DNA of 64,000 nt from Psychromarinibacter halotolerans (GTDB lineage: Bacteria; Pseudomonadota; Alphaproteobacteria; Rhodobacterales; Rhodobacteraceae). Position numbers and translations under genes: made by a program. Shown here in pieces: positions 1 to 8,306 of the stretch (its first letter is position 1; each line of letters opens with the position of its first letter). Location of the stretch: positions 930,001-994,000 of the forward strand of contig NZ_JARGYD010000001.1 of the NCBI RefSeq assembly GCF_029168315.1. The letters run 5' to 3'. The notes below the pieces were generated by a model. It searched no databases. It had not been told where the DNA came from and was given only the letters and a program-made list of their open reading frames with translations.

Positions 1-1134
1 TGGGCGGTGCTGGTGACGATCACGCAACCGCTGTCGATCCTTGCCACCCGGTTCGGTCCGTTTGAATATTTCACCCTGATCATGATGGCGATGGTCCTGA
101 TTGCCTCGGTCAGCGAGGGATCGCTGGCCAAGGGTCTGATCTCTGGCCTGCTGGGAATGCTGGTGTCGATGCCGGGCGTCGATCCGGCGATCGGGATGCC
201 GCGGCTGACTTTCGACTGGTACCAGTTGAACGGGGGCCTGCAGCTGCTGCCGGTGCTGGTGGGGACCTTCGCGGTCAGCCAGATCATAAAGGACGCTTTG
301 GACCTGCACAGCGTGCCCCAGCGGACCGAGGTGCGCACCGACGGCGTCTGGCTAAAGTTGAAGGATTACCGCCGCCACGGGGTCAACATGATCCGCTCGT
401 CGGTCATCGGCACATGGATCGGCATCCTTCCCGGCATTGGTGCGTCAATCGGATCGGTGGTTGCCTATACCACCGCGAAGAACGTGTCACACACGCCTGA
501 AGAGTTCGGCAAGGGATCGGAAGAGGGCATCGTCGCCTCCGAGGCGGCCAACAACGCCACCGTCGGCGGCGCGCTGATCCCCCTGATCGCAATGGGCATT
601 CCCGGCAGCGTCATCGACGCCATCCTGATCGGGGCGCTGACCATCCACTCGATCCAGCCGGGACCGACGCTGTTCCTGACCAACGGCGACATCGTGTGGG
701 GCATGATCGCGGCGTGCCTGTTGGCCAACATCCTGATGTTCGTCGTGATGTCCTCGTCGGTGCGTTATATCGCCGGGCTGATCTACCTGCCCCGCAGCTT
801 CGTGCTGCCGGTGGTCATGATGTTCTGTGTCATCGGATCCTATTCGCTGAACAACAACATGTTCGACGTCTGGGTGATGCTGATGTTCGGCGGGCTGGGC
901 TTTCTTCTGGAAAAGGCGAAGATCCCGCTGGGGCCGTTCGTCATCGGCTTCGTGCTGGCGCCGCTGGCCGAACAGAAACTGCGCAGCGGTCTTATGATGA
1001 CGGCGGGCGACATCAGCCCGGTGTTCACGCGGCCGTTCTCGCTGGCGTTCACCATCGCGGCGGTCGTGCTGCTGGTCTGGCCATTCTACAGCGACTGGCG
1101 CCGCCGCAAGCGGGCAGAGGCGAACGCGTCGTGA
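1..1134 (+). CDS. tctA: TctA-family tripartite tricarboxylate transporter large permease (5' end outside window)
   Basis: This is the C-terminal part, about 377 residues, of a large TctA permease. The family is usually about 500 residues, so roughly 120 residues lie beyond the left edge. It is a polytopic inner-membrane protein that, with TctB and a periplasmic TctC, imports carboxylates using the ion gradient. Visible family features are the repeated hydrophobic spans, the loop GTWIGILPGIG, the segment EAANNATVGGALIPL and the conserved PLGPFVIGFVLAPLAEQ near the end. It closely resembles the second TctA at 15200-16690 over its whole length. The partner tctB and tctC genes are presumably just upstream. 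It is the first visible gene of the sulfatase/LarA operon, so its substrate is probably a sulfated or hydroxylated organic acid, by inference only. Confidence 0.93.
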   Translation, partial: WAVLVTITQPLSILATRFGPFEYFTLIMMAMVLIASVSEGSLAKGLISGLLGMLVSMPGVDPAIGMPRLTFDWYQLNGGLQLLPVLVGTFAVSQIIKDALDLHSVPQRTEVRTDGVWLKLKDYRRHGVNMIRSSVIGTWIGILPGIGASIGSVVAYTTAKNVSHTPEEFGKGSEEGIVASEAANNATVGGALIPLIAMGIPGSVIDAILIGALTIHSIQPGPTLFLTNGDIVWGMIAACLLANILMFVVMSSSVRYIAGLIYLPRSFVLPVVMMFCVIGSYSLNNNMFDVWVMLMFGGLGFLLEKAKIPLGPFVIGFVLAPLAEQKLRSGLMMTAGDISPVFTRPFSLAFTIAAVVLLVWPFYSDWRRRKRAEANAS

Positions 1135-2636
1135 AGTCGATCCTTGTCCTGTTCGACTCTCTGAACCGGCGCGCGCTGTCGTGTTACGGCGGGCCGGTTC
1201 CGACGCCGAACTTCGACCGGCTCGCGGCGCGCGGCATGGTGTTCGACCGGCACTATGTCGGCTCGATGCCCTGCATGCCCGCTCGGCGCGACATGCAGAC
1301 GGGGCGTCTGAATTTCCTGCATCGAAGCTGGGGACCGCTGGAGCCGTTCGACCGCACCGTCACCGGGGACATGCAGTCCGCGGGCATCCATGCCCACCTT
1401 GTCACGGACCATTACCACTATTTCGAGACCGGCGGCGCGACCTATCACACCGAATTCACCAGCTGGGACTTCATTCGCGGGCAAGAGGCGGACCCGTGGA
1501 ACGCGGTCGTCCGGCCCCCGGTGGACCAGTATCGCGCGCAGTACCATGCCGAACAGGTCGACGACACGCGGTCGGGCTACCGGCTGCAGGGGGCGCTGAA
1601 CCGCGACCTGATCCGCGAGACGCCCGAATTCCCTTGCGTGAGATGCTTCGACAGCGCCTTGTCCTTCCTAGACCGCAACGCCGCGTCGCCGGACTGGCAC
1701 CTGCAGCTTGAGACCTTCGACCCGCACGAGCCATTCCACGCCCCGCAGGAATACCGCGACCGCTTCGCCACCGGCTACAACGGGCCGGTTCTGGACTGGC
1801 CCCGCTACCGCCGGACCGACGGCGACTCTGACGCCGAGATGGCGGAGATGCGCGCCAACTATGCCGCGCTCGTCGCGCTGTGCGACGATCAACTCGGGCG
1901 TCTGCTGGACTGGATGGACGACACGGGTGCGTGGGACGACACCGCGCTGATCGTGACCACCGACCATGGCTTCCTGCTGGGCGAGCACGACTGGTGGGGC
2001 AAGAACCGTGCGCCGTTCTACAACGAGATCGCCAATATCCCGCTTGTCGTCTGTCTGCCCGGCGTGGCGGCCGGGCGCAGCGATGCACTGTCGCAGAACA
2101 TCGACATCGCGGCGACCCTGCTGGACCTGCACGGCCTGCCGCGCCCCCCCGCGATGGTCGGCCGGTCGCTCGTGCCCTGCGCGACGGACGCGTCTTCGGG
2201 CCGGGCGGTGGCCCTGTACGGGATATTCGGCGGCGCGATCAACGCCACGGACGGCCGCCACACCTATTTCCGCTATCCCCCCGAGATGGAGACCGCACCC
2301 CTGTTCGAATATACGCTGATGCCGCAACACTCGACACGGCCCTTCGCCGCCGCGGAACTCTCGCGGGCCGAACTGCACCCCGGCTTCGACTTCACAGGCG
2401 TGCCGGTCCTGAAGGTGCCCGCCCTGCCGGATGCCAAACGGCCGCCGATGCAGGGCGGTGGTTTCGCCGACACGGACACCGTGCTGTACGACCTGTCCAC
2501 CGATCCCGGCCAGACCACTGCGGTCACGGACTCCGACACCGAGGCGCGGCTGACCGGCGCGATCGTCACCGAGATGCGCCGCCACGACGCGCCGCCCGAG
2601 TTGTATGCGCGCTTCGGCCTGGAGACGGCCCCGTGA
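1131..2636 (+). CDS. Type I sulfatase, CxPAR variant
   Basis: This is a 501-residue sulfatase of the alkaline-phosphatase superfamily, which hydrolyses organic sulfate esters. The GTG start at 1131 overlaps the tctA stop (GTGA). The catalytic cysteine to be converted to formylglycine is Cys48 in C-M-P-A-R, followed by RDMQTGR. Alanine replaces the usual serine, but the CxPxR core recognised by FGE is intact. The N-terminal metal-site region (LFDSLNR) and the later TTDHGFLLGEHDWWGK stretch fit the S1 fold. No signal peptide is present, so the enzyme should be cytoplasmic and act on an imported substrate. The activating FGE is the last gene of the same operon. The substrate cannot be read from the sequence. 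Confidence 0.93.
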   Translation: MKSILVLFDSLNRRALSCYGGPVPTPNFDRLAARGMVFDRHYVGSMPCMPARRDMQTGRLNFLHRSWGPLEPFDRTVTGDMQSAGIHAHLVTDHYHYFETGGATYHTEFTSWDFIRGQEADPWNAVVRPPVDQYRAQYHAEQVDDTRSGYRLQGALNRDLIRETPEFPCVRCFDSALSFLDRNAASPDWHLQLETFDPHEPFHAPQEYRDRFATGYNGPVLDWPRYRRTDGDSDAEMAEMRANYAALVALCDDQLGRLLDWMDDTGAWDDTALIVTTDHGFLLGEHDWWGKNRAPFYNEIANIPLVVCLPGVAAGRSDALSQNIDIAATLLDLHGLPRPPAMVGRSLVPCATDASSGRAVALYGIFGGAINATDGRHTYFRYPPEMETAPLFEYTLMPQHSTRPFAAAELSRAELHPGFDFTGVPVLKVPALPDAKRPPMQGGGFADTDTVLYDLSTDPGQTTAVTDSDTEARLTGAIVTEMRRHDAPPELYARFGLETAP

Positions 2637-4108
2637 CCCGGCGGCCCAACATCCTGTGGATCTGTGCGGATCAGATGCGGTTCGACACCATCCATGCGCT
2701 TGGCAATCCCCACATCAACACACCCAACCTCGACCGGCTGGTCGCGCAGGGAACGTCCTTTCGCCGGACTTATACGCAGAACCCGGTCTGCACGCCCTCG
2801 CGCGCCAGCTTCCTGACCGGACGCTATCCGGCGGCGCACAGGGTCTACCGCAACGGCGTCGAAAGCTTTCCTCCCGACGAGGTGCTGGTGACCAAGCTGT
2901 TCGCAGAGGCAGGCTATGACTGCGGCCTTGTCGGCAAGCTGCACCTCTCGACCGCCACCCGGCACGAGGTGCGCCCGGACGACGGCTATCGGTTTTACCA
3001 ATGGTCGCACAACCCGATGACCGGCGAGGCGGATGCCCACAACGCCTATCACCATTGGCTGCGCGACGAGAAAGGCGTCGATCCCGATGCGCTGTTCGAC
3101 ACCCAGCGCGGTTTCATCGGCGCGGGCGTCCCCGAAGAGCTGCACCAGACGACATGGTGCGCTGAGATGGCCGCGCGCTTCATTCGCGAGCCGCGCACGG
3201 AACCGTGGCTGCTGAGCGTCAATCCCTACGATCCGCACCCGCCTTTCGATCCGCCCCAAAGCTATCTCGACAGGTACGATCCCGCCAGCCTGCCGCCGCC
3301 CCTGTTCCGCCCCTCGGACCTTGACCGGCAGCCCCAGTTCGCGCGCGTCCGGTCGCAGACCGTGACCGCCGCCAACCCGCTGGCCGAAGACACCGGGCAA
3401 GAGGATTATGCAAGCCAGTCGGAACGCGGCTACCGACCGCCCGACAGCTATGACGGGCGCAAGGTCAAGGCCGCGTACTATGCGATGGTCGAACTGATCG
3501 ACACGATGGTCGGCCAAATTCTCGACGCCGTGGACGCCTCGGGTCAGGCGCAGGACACGCTGGTCATTTTCACCTCGGATCACGGCGAGCTGCTGGGCGA
3601 CCACGGGCTTCTGTACAAGGGATGCAGGTTCTTCGAGGGGCTGACGCATGTCCCCCTGATATTGTCTTGGCCGGGCCATGTGCGCGCGGGACTTCGGGCG
3701 GACGGGCTGGCGGAACTGGTCGATCTTGCCCCCACGATCCTAGAGGCGGCGGACCTTCCGGTCCCCGACCGGATGCAGGGCCAATCCCTGCTGCCCATCG
3801 CCACCGGGGCCGCGCCCCCGGACCGGCACAAGGACCTTGTGATCTGCGATTTTAACGATTCCGTTGGCTACAGCCCGGTCCCGGACCGCACGCAGGCGAC
3901 GATGACCTTCGACGGACGGTGGAAGCTGGTCCTGTACCACAGCCACGACATCGGAGAGCTGTTCGACCTTCAGACCGATCCCGGCGAGTTCGACAACCTG
4001 TTCGGCAAGCCCGAGGTCGCAGAGCTTCAGGCCGATCTGGTGCTTCGTCATGTGAACGCCTGGGCCGCCACGGTGACGCCGCGCGGCAGGAGAGTGTCCA
4101 ATGCCTGA
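2633..4108 (+). CDS. Type I sulfatase (CTPSR)
   Basis: This is a 491-residue sulfatase. The GTG start at 2633 overlaps the preceding stop by 4 bases. The modification motif is C53-T-P-S-R followed by ASFLTGR, the canonical S1 signature. NILWICADQMR at the N-terminus carries the first metal-binding acidic residue, and FTSDHGELLGDHGLLYKG supplies further ligands. It lacks a signal peptide and is therefore predicted to be cytoplasmic. It is clearly different from the sulfatases before and after it, so the operon may remove sulfates from different positions or from several substrates. It overlaps the next gene by 8 bases. Confidence 0.95.
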   Translation: MTRRPNILWICADQMRFDTIHALGNPHINTPNLDRLVAQGTSFRRTYTQNPVCTPSRASFLTGRYPAAHRVYRNGVESFPPDEVLVTKLFAEAGYDCGLVGKLHLSTATRHEVRPDDGYRFYQWSHNPMTGEADAHNAYHHWLRDEKGVDPDALFDTQRGFIGAGVPEELHQTTWCAEMAARFIREPRTEPWLLSVNPYDPHPPFDPPQSYLDRYDPASLPPPLFRPSDLDRQPQFARVRSQTVTAANPLAEDTGQEDYASQSERGYRPPDSYDGRKVKAAYYAMVELIDTMVGQILDAVDASGQAQDTLVIFTSDHGELLGDHGLLYKGCRFFEGLTHVPLILSWPGHVRAGLRADGLAELVDLAPTILEAADLPVPDRMQGQSLLPIATGAAPPDRHKDLVICDFNDSVGYSPVPDRTQATMTFDGRWKLVLYHSHDIGELFDLQTDPGEFDNLFGKPEVAELQADLVLRHVNAWAATVTPRGRRVSNA

Positions 4109-5411
4109 TCATGCACCAAGCTTCCCCGACATCGTTCTGCCGCACCTCGACGGGATAAAGCTTCCCCGGATGCGGCGGGTGCGCGTGCGCCAGCCGGACA
4201 TTCCGCCGCTGGACGATCCGGCGGCGGCGGTGCGCGCCGCGCTGGACGGGGCGGCGGGGCTGTTCGCCCTCGGGCCCGGCGCGTCGGTCGCGGTCGCGGT
4301 CGGCAGTCGCGGGATCGCGGACATCGACGTCGTCGCGGGCGCGGCGGTCGGATGGCTCCGGTCGCGGGGCTTCGCGCCGTTCATCGTGCCCGGCATGGGC
4401 TCGCACGGGGGCGGCACCGCCGAGGGTCAGGCCGCGGTTCTGGCCAAGCTGGGCATCACCGAGGCAAGCATGGGCTGCCCGGTCCGCGCCACGATGGACA
4501 CCGCCCGCTACGGCGAGATCGAGGGCGGCTTCACCTGTCATTTCGACGCCAACGCCGCCGCGGCCGATGGGGTTCTGGTGATCAACAGGGTCAAGGCACA
4601 CACCAGCTTTCCGCGCCCTGTCGAAAGCGGCCTGACCAAGATGCTTGCCGTCGGGCTGGGCAAGCAGCAGGGCGCGCGCACCGTACACATGATCGGCCCG
4701 CAGGGGCTGGCGCGGACCCTGCCCCGGCTGGCCGCGCGGATCGTCGAGCGCGCCCCGCTGTCGGCGGGGCTGGCCATCGTCGAGAACGCGGCCGAGCGGA
4801 TCGCCCTGATCGAGGCTGTGGCCCCGGCGGAGTTTTACGACACCGACGCGCGGCTGTTGCAGGTCTCGAAGGGGGCGATGGCGCGGATGCCGTTCGACCA
4901 GCTCGACGGGCTGATCGTGGAACGGGTGGGCAAGGACATCTCGGGCGCCGGGATGGATCCTGCTGTCTGCGGGCGCACCGACATCCGGGGCGTCGACAAC
5001 CCCGAAACCCCGTTCGTCCACAAGATTGCCGTGCTGGGGATGACCGAGAAGACCGCCGGCAACGGCATGGGCGTGGGCGTGGCGGACTTCGCCCCGAAGG
5101 CGCTGATCGAGGAGCTGGACCTGAAAGCGATCTACATGAACGCCGTGACCGCCACGGTGATCGAGAAGGCGCGGATTCCCGTGGTGCTGCCGGACGAACG
5201 CGCGGTGCTGCGCGCGCTTGTGGCGACGTGCTGGGCCAGCGGCGAACCACGCATCTGCCAGATCCGGTCGACCCTGCACCTTGAAGAGATGGCCGTCACC
5301 GACGTGCTGGCCGAAGAGCTGCGCGCCCGCGATCTAATCCTGTCCGAGGATCCGCCCGCGCCGATGACCTTCGACGCGGAGGGGCGGCTGGTCGAAAGGC
5401 TCGATCCATGA
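4101..5411 (+). CDS. LarA-family (DUF2088) nickel-pincer-dependent racemase/epimerase candidate
   Basis: This is a 436-residue homologue of lactate racemase LarA, whose family interconverts 2-hydroxy acids by hydride transfer through a nickel-pincer nucleotide. His102 (GSHGGG), His167 (KAHTSF), Lys180 (SGLTKM) and His196 (TVHMIG) can be matched to LarA H108, H174, K184 and H200. The spacing is nearly the same: 65 residues between the two catalytic histidines against 66, and exactly 16 between the cofactor lysine and the nickel histidine. Arg70 in VGSRG may stand for LarA R75, but the usual DxTRP context is absent. The larC, larE and larB genes lie downstream in the same operon, which strongly supports the cofactor. 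The neighbours suggest a sugar acid substrate rather than lactate. The exact reaction is unknown. Confidence 0.88.
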   Translation: MPDHAPSFPDIVLPHLDGIKLPRMRRVRVRQPDIPPLDDPAAAVRAALDGAAGLFALGPGASVAVAVGSRGIADIDVVAGAAVGWLRSRGFAPFIVPGMGSHGGGTAEGQAAVLAKLGITEASMGCPVRATMDTARYGEIEGGFTCHFDANAAAADGVLVINRVKAHTSFPRPVESGLTKMLAVGLGKQQGARTVHMIGPQGLARTLPRLAARIVERAPLSAGLAIVENAAERIALIEAVAPAEFYDTDARLLQVSKGAMARMPFDQLDGLIVERVGKDISGAGMDPAVCGRTDIRGVDNPETPFVHKIAVLGMTEKTAGNGMGVGVADFAPKALIEELDLKAIYMNAVTATVIEKARIPVVLPDERAVLRALVATCWASGEPRICQIRSTLHLEEMAVTDVLAEELRARDLILSEDPPAPMTFDAEGRLVERLDP

Positions 5412-6877
5412 CCGCCACCGCGAAGAACCTGCTGTTCCTGTTCTCGGACCAGCACGCCCAGCGTATCACCGGCTGCTACGGCGACGCCCATGTGCAGACG
5501 CCTGCGCTGGACGCGCTGGCAGCGCGGGGCGTGCGGCTGACCAACGCCTACTGCGCCTCGCCGATCTGCGTGCCCAGCCGCATGTCGATGCTGACCGCGC
5601 GCTACCCTTCCAGCCAGCAGTGCTGGACCAACGACGACCACCTTGCGTCCGACATCCCGACATGGCTGCACGCGCTGGGCGCCGCCGGCCACCGGCCCGA
5701 GCTGATCGGGCGGATGCACGCGATGGGCCCCGACCAGATGCACGGCTACGTCCGGCGCGAGGTGGGCGAGCATTCCCCGAACTGGGCCGGCATCCCGCGC
5801 CACGACATGGGCGCGCTGAACAACACGAACGAGCCCTGCCCCGAAAGCGTGGACGCCTGCGGCGCGGGTCAGGCCGCCTACGAACTCAAGGACCGCGACG
5901 TAACAGAGGCGGCGCTGTCCGCGCTGGACCGGATCGCCGCCGAGGGACGCCCGTTCTGCCTGACGGTCGGACTGATGCTGCCACATGCGCCCTATGTCGT
6001 CGCGCGGAAGTGGATCGACCACTACCTGTCCGTGCTGCCGCCGCCCGAGATCCCCCCGGCGCCTGCCAGAACGGAACACCCGTGGATCGCGTGGTGGCGC
6101 CACAATCGGGGTATCGACACCGTCCCGGACGAGAAGTCGCGCCTTGCCCGCGCCGCCTACTGGGGGCTGGTTTCGGCGATGGACGAGATGATCGGCCGTA
6201 TCCTGGACCGGCTGCGTGCGCTGGGGCTCGAGGACGATACGCTGGTTGCCTACGCCTCGGACCACGGCGACCATGTGGGCGACCGGGGACTATGGTGGAA
6301 GCACACGCTGTTCGACGACTCCGCCAAGGTGCCGGTGATCGCGGCCCTTCCCGGGCGGCTCGCGCCCGGCACGACCTGCGACCGCGTGTGCAGTCTGATC
6401 GATCTTTCGCAGACGATGATCGAAGCGATGGGGGGAACGCCCCTGCCCCATGCCGATGGCCGCAGCCTGTGGTCGGTCCTGTGCGGCGACGACGACGCGT
6501 GGGACGACACCGCGTTCTGCGAATACTGCACCGACACCGTGCCCGCTTGGACCGGCGGGCGTGCCGTGCGGCACAGGATGCTGCGGCAGGGACGGTGGAA
6601 GCTGCATTATTACTGGGGCGAGCCGCCCTTGTTGTTCGATTTGCAAACCGACCCGGCCGAACAGACCGATCTTGCCGCTGACCCGACCCATGCGGACCGT
6701 CTGTCCCGCATGACCGCCCGGCTTCTGGACGGCTGGAACCCCGAAGAGATCGACCGCCAGATGAAGATCCGCCGGGACCGCAAGGACGTGCTGGCGGCGT
6801 GGGCGGCGAAGACGCGGCCCGCCAGCACGCACATCTGGCCGATGACACCCGACATGAACAAACTGGACGAGGAGTGA
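5408..6877 (+). CDS. Type I sulfatase (CVPSR)
   Basis: This is a 489-residue sulfatase, the third in this operon. Its ATG at 5408 overlaps the stop of the LarA-family gene (ATGA). The formylglycine motif is C54-V-P-S-R followed by MSMLTAR. LLFLFSDQHAQRITGCYG at the N-terminus and YASDHGDHVGDRGLWWKH further on are metal-site and core motifs of S1 sulfatases. No signal peptide is present. The C-terminal part, with a TDPAEQTDL stretch, is the usual subdomain of this family. Its position between the LarA homologue and the dehydratase genes points to a desulfation step inside the pathway. Its substrate position is unknown. Confidence 0.95.
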   Translation: MTATAKNLLFLFSDQHAQRITGCYGDAHVQTPALDALAARGVRLTNAYCASPICVPSRMSMLTARYPSSQQCWTNDDHLASDIPTWLHALGAAGHRPELIGRMHAMGPDQMHGYVRREVGEHSPNWAGIPRHDMGALNNTNEPCPESVDACGAGQAAYELKDRDVTEAALSALDRIAAEGRPFCLTVGLMLPHAPYVVARKWIDHYLSVLPPPEIPPAPARTEHPWIAWWRHNRGIDTVPDEKSRLARAAYWGLVSAMDEMIGRILDRLRALGLEDDTLVAYASDHGDHVGDRGLWWKHTLFDDSAKVPVIAALPGRLAPGTTCDRVCSLIDLSQTMIEAMGGTPLPHADGRSLWSVLCGDDDAWDDTAFCEYCTDTVPAWTGGRAVRHRMLRQGRWKLHYYWGEPPLLFDLQTDPAEQTDLAADPTHADRLSRMTARLLDGWNPEEIDRQMKIRRDRKDVLAAWAAKTRPASTHIWPMTPDMNKLDEE

Positions 6878-6885
6878 AAAACCCG

Positions 6886-8028
6886 ATGAGCGCGCAGATT
6901 ACCAGGGTCGAGGTCTTTCATTTCCGCCACCCGCTGGCCGCCCCGGTCACCACCGTCATGGGCCCGATGGTGGCCCGTCCCGCGCTGCTGATCCGGGTCG
7001 AAGATGCCGACGGGGCTGCGGGCTGGGGCGAAATCTGGTGCAACTTTCCGCCGGACGGCGACTTTCACCGCGCGCGCCTTGCGGGCAACATCCTGCCCGC
7101 TGCCCTGCGCGGCCTGACCGGCGAAGAGCCCGCGCCCTTCGACGTGATCACCACCCGGCTTCGACGGCTGGCGATCCAGGCAGGCGAGCCCGGACCCGTG
7201 TCGCAGATCGCGGGGGCAGCCGATATCGCGCTGCACGACCTGAGGGCGCGGCGTCAGGGCGTGCCGCTGGCCGTTCTGCTGGGCGGCACCGCGCGTCCGG
7301 TGCCGGCCTATGCCAGCGGCATAAGCCCCGACAAGTTCGAAGCGCAGTTCGAGCGGATGCGCGCCAAGGGATACCGCCGCTTCAAGCAACGCATCGGCTT
7401 CGGCAAGGACGACGGTCTGGCCGAGCTGAAGGCTGCCGCGGCGCAGCTGCGCGAAGGCGAGACGATGATGTGCGACGCCAATCAGGCGTGGGACGCAGAC
7501 ACCGCCATCGCGCGGCTGGACCGGATCGTCCCGCTTGGCATGACGTGGCTGGAAGAACCGATCCCCGCCGACGATCCCCTGTCCGACTGGTCGCGCGTCG
7601 CGCAGGCCTCGGGCATTCCGCTGGCAGGGGGCGAGAACTTCGGCACCCGCCACCAGTTCGCCGAGGGCATCGCGTCGGGTGCCTACGGCTTCATCCAGCC
7701 GGACATCTGCAAGTGGGGCGGCCTGTCAGGCGGTGCCTCGGTCGCGCGCGAGGCGCTGGCGGCCGGGCTGACCTATTGCCCGCATTTCCTGGGCGGCGGC
7801 GTCGGACTGATCGCCTCGGCGCATCTTCTGGCCGCCGTGGGCGGCGACGGGCTTCTGGAGGTCGACAGTTCGGAAAACCCGCTGCTCGACCATTTCTCGG
7901 GGCGCGGCCTGTCGCTGGAAGATGGCGCGTTTCCCGTCTTGGACCGGCCGGGGCTGGGATACGACCCCGACGTCGCGGGTGCGTCGGACCGGATGGTGTC
8001 GCATACCGAAGGCCAGGTGGCTCGATGA
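6886..8028 (+). CDS. Mandelate racemase/muconate lactonizing (enolase superfamily) enzyme, probable acid-sugar dehydratase
   Basis: This 380-residue enolase-superfamily enzyme would remove a proton next to a carboxylate, using Mg2+, and most likely dehydrates an aldonate or similar acid. The metal ligands appear as Asp197 (CDANQAW), Glu223 (WLEEP) and Glu250 (GGENF). Candidate acid/base residues are Lys167 and Arg169 (FKQRIG), Asp273 and Lys276 (QPDICKWGG) and His300 (CPHFLGGG). The chosen start at 6886 lies 8 bases after the sulfatase stop, with GAGG and GAG upstream, and gives the usual N-terminal cap domain. It overlaps the next gene by 4 bases. The superfamily is certain; the substrate is not. 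Confidence 0.9.
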   Translation: MSAQITRVEVFHFRHPLAAPVTTVMGPMVARPALLIRVEDADGAAGWGEIWCNFPPDGDFHRARLAGNILPAALRGLTGEEPAPFDVITTRLRRLAIQAGEPGPVSQIAGAADIALHDLRARRQGVPLAVLLGGTARPVPAYASGISPDKFEAQFERMRAKGYRRFKQRIGFGKDDGLAELKAAAAQLREGETMMCDANQAWDADTAIARLDRIVPLGMTWLEEPIPADDPLSDWSRVAQASGIPLAGGENFGTRHQFAEGIASGAYGFIQPDICKWGGLSGGASVAREALAAGLTYCPHFLGGGVGLIASAHLLAAVGGDGLLEVDSSENPLLDHFSGRGLSLEDGAFPVLDRPGLGYDPDVAGASDRMVSHTEGQVAR

Positions 8029-8306
8029 CCCTTGGGGCCGTGATCCTTGACCCCGGCGACAGCGTGCTGTGCCTGCTGCGCGCACACCAGGCCGGCGAGG
8101 CACCGATGACAGCCTCAGGCGCGGGGCCAACGCTGACCGCGGACACGCCGCTGGGTCACAAGATCGCCCGCCGCGCCATCGCCGCCGGCGACGTCGTCAC
8201 GAAATACGGCGTGCCGATCGGACGCGCGACCAAGGACATCGCCGAGGGCGACCATGTCCACCTGCACAACCTTCGCGGATTCCTCGAGGCAGGTGAAACC
8301 TCATGA
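8025..8306 (+). CDS. UxaA-family dehydratase, N-terminal SAF-domain subunit
   Basis: This 93-residue protein is a free-standing SAF domain like the N-terminus of altronate and galactarate dehydratases. The typical segment runs through GHKIARRAIAAGDVV, KYGVPIGRATKDI and GDHVHLHNL, ending the domain at about residue 85. In such two-gene systems the SAF protein pairs with a separate catalytic UxaA C-terminal protein, which is encoded next with a 4-base overlap. Together they should dehydrate a hexonate or related acid to a 2-keto-3-deoxy acid, probably with iron. The first 30 residues are a poorly conserved lead-in, so a start at the internal Met28 is possible. Confidence 0.88.
   Translation: MTLGAVILDPGDSVLCLLRAHQAGEAPMTASGAGPTLTADTPLGHKIARRAIAAGDVVTKYGVPIGRATKDIAEGDHVHLHNLRGFLEAGETS

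Noticed and set aside
1668..2585. Long open frame of 305 codons on the minus strand opposite the first sulfatase
   Set aside because: The + strand frame has a clear sulfatase motif and GTGA coupling. The opposite frame has Arg/Gly/His-rich shadow composition typical of high-GC antisense frames.
3852..5279. 475-codon minus-strand frame across the LarA-family gene and the end of the second sulfatase
   Set aside because: It spans two real genes, has no recognisable domain and is rich in His, Arg and Gly as expected for an antisense shadow.
4101..5411. Naming the LarA-family gene a lactate racemase
   Set aside because: Family residues and cofactor genes support the mechanism, but no lactate genes are nearby and the substrate-side motif differs.
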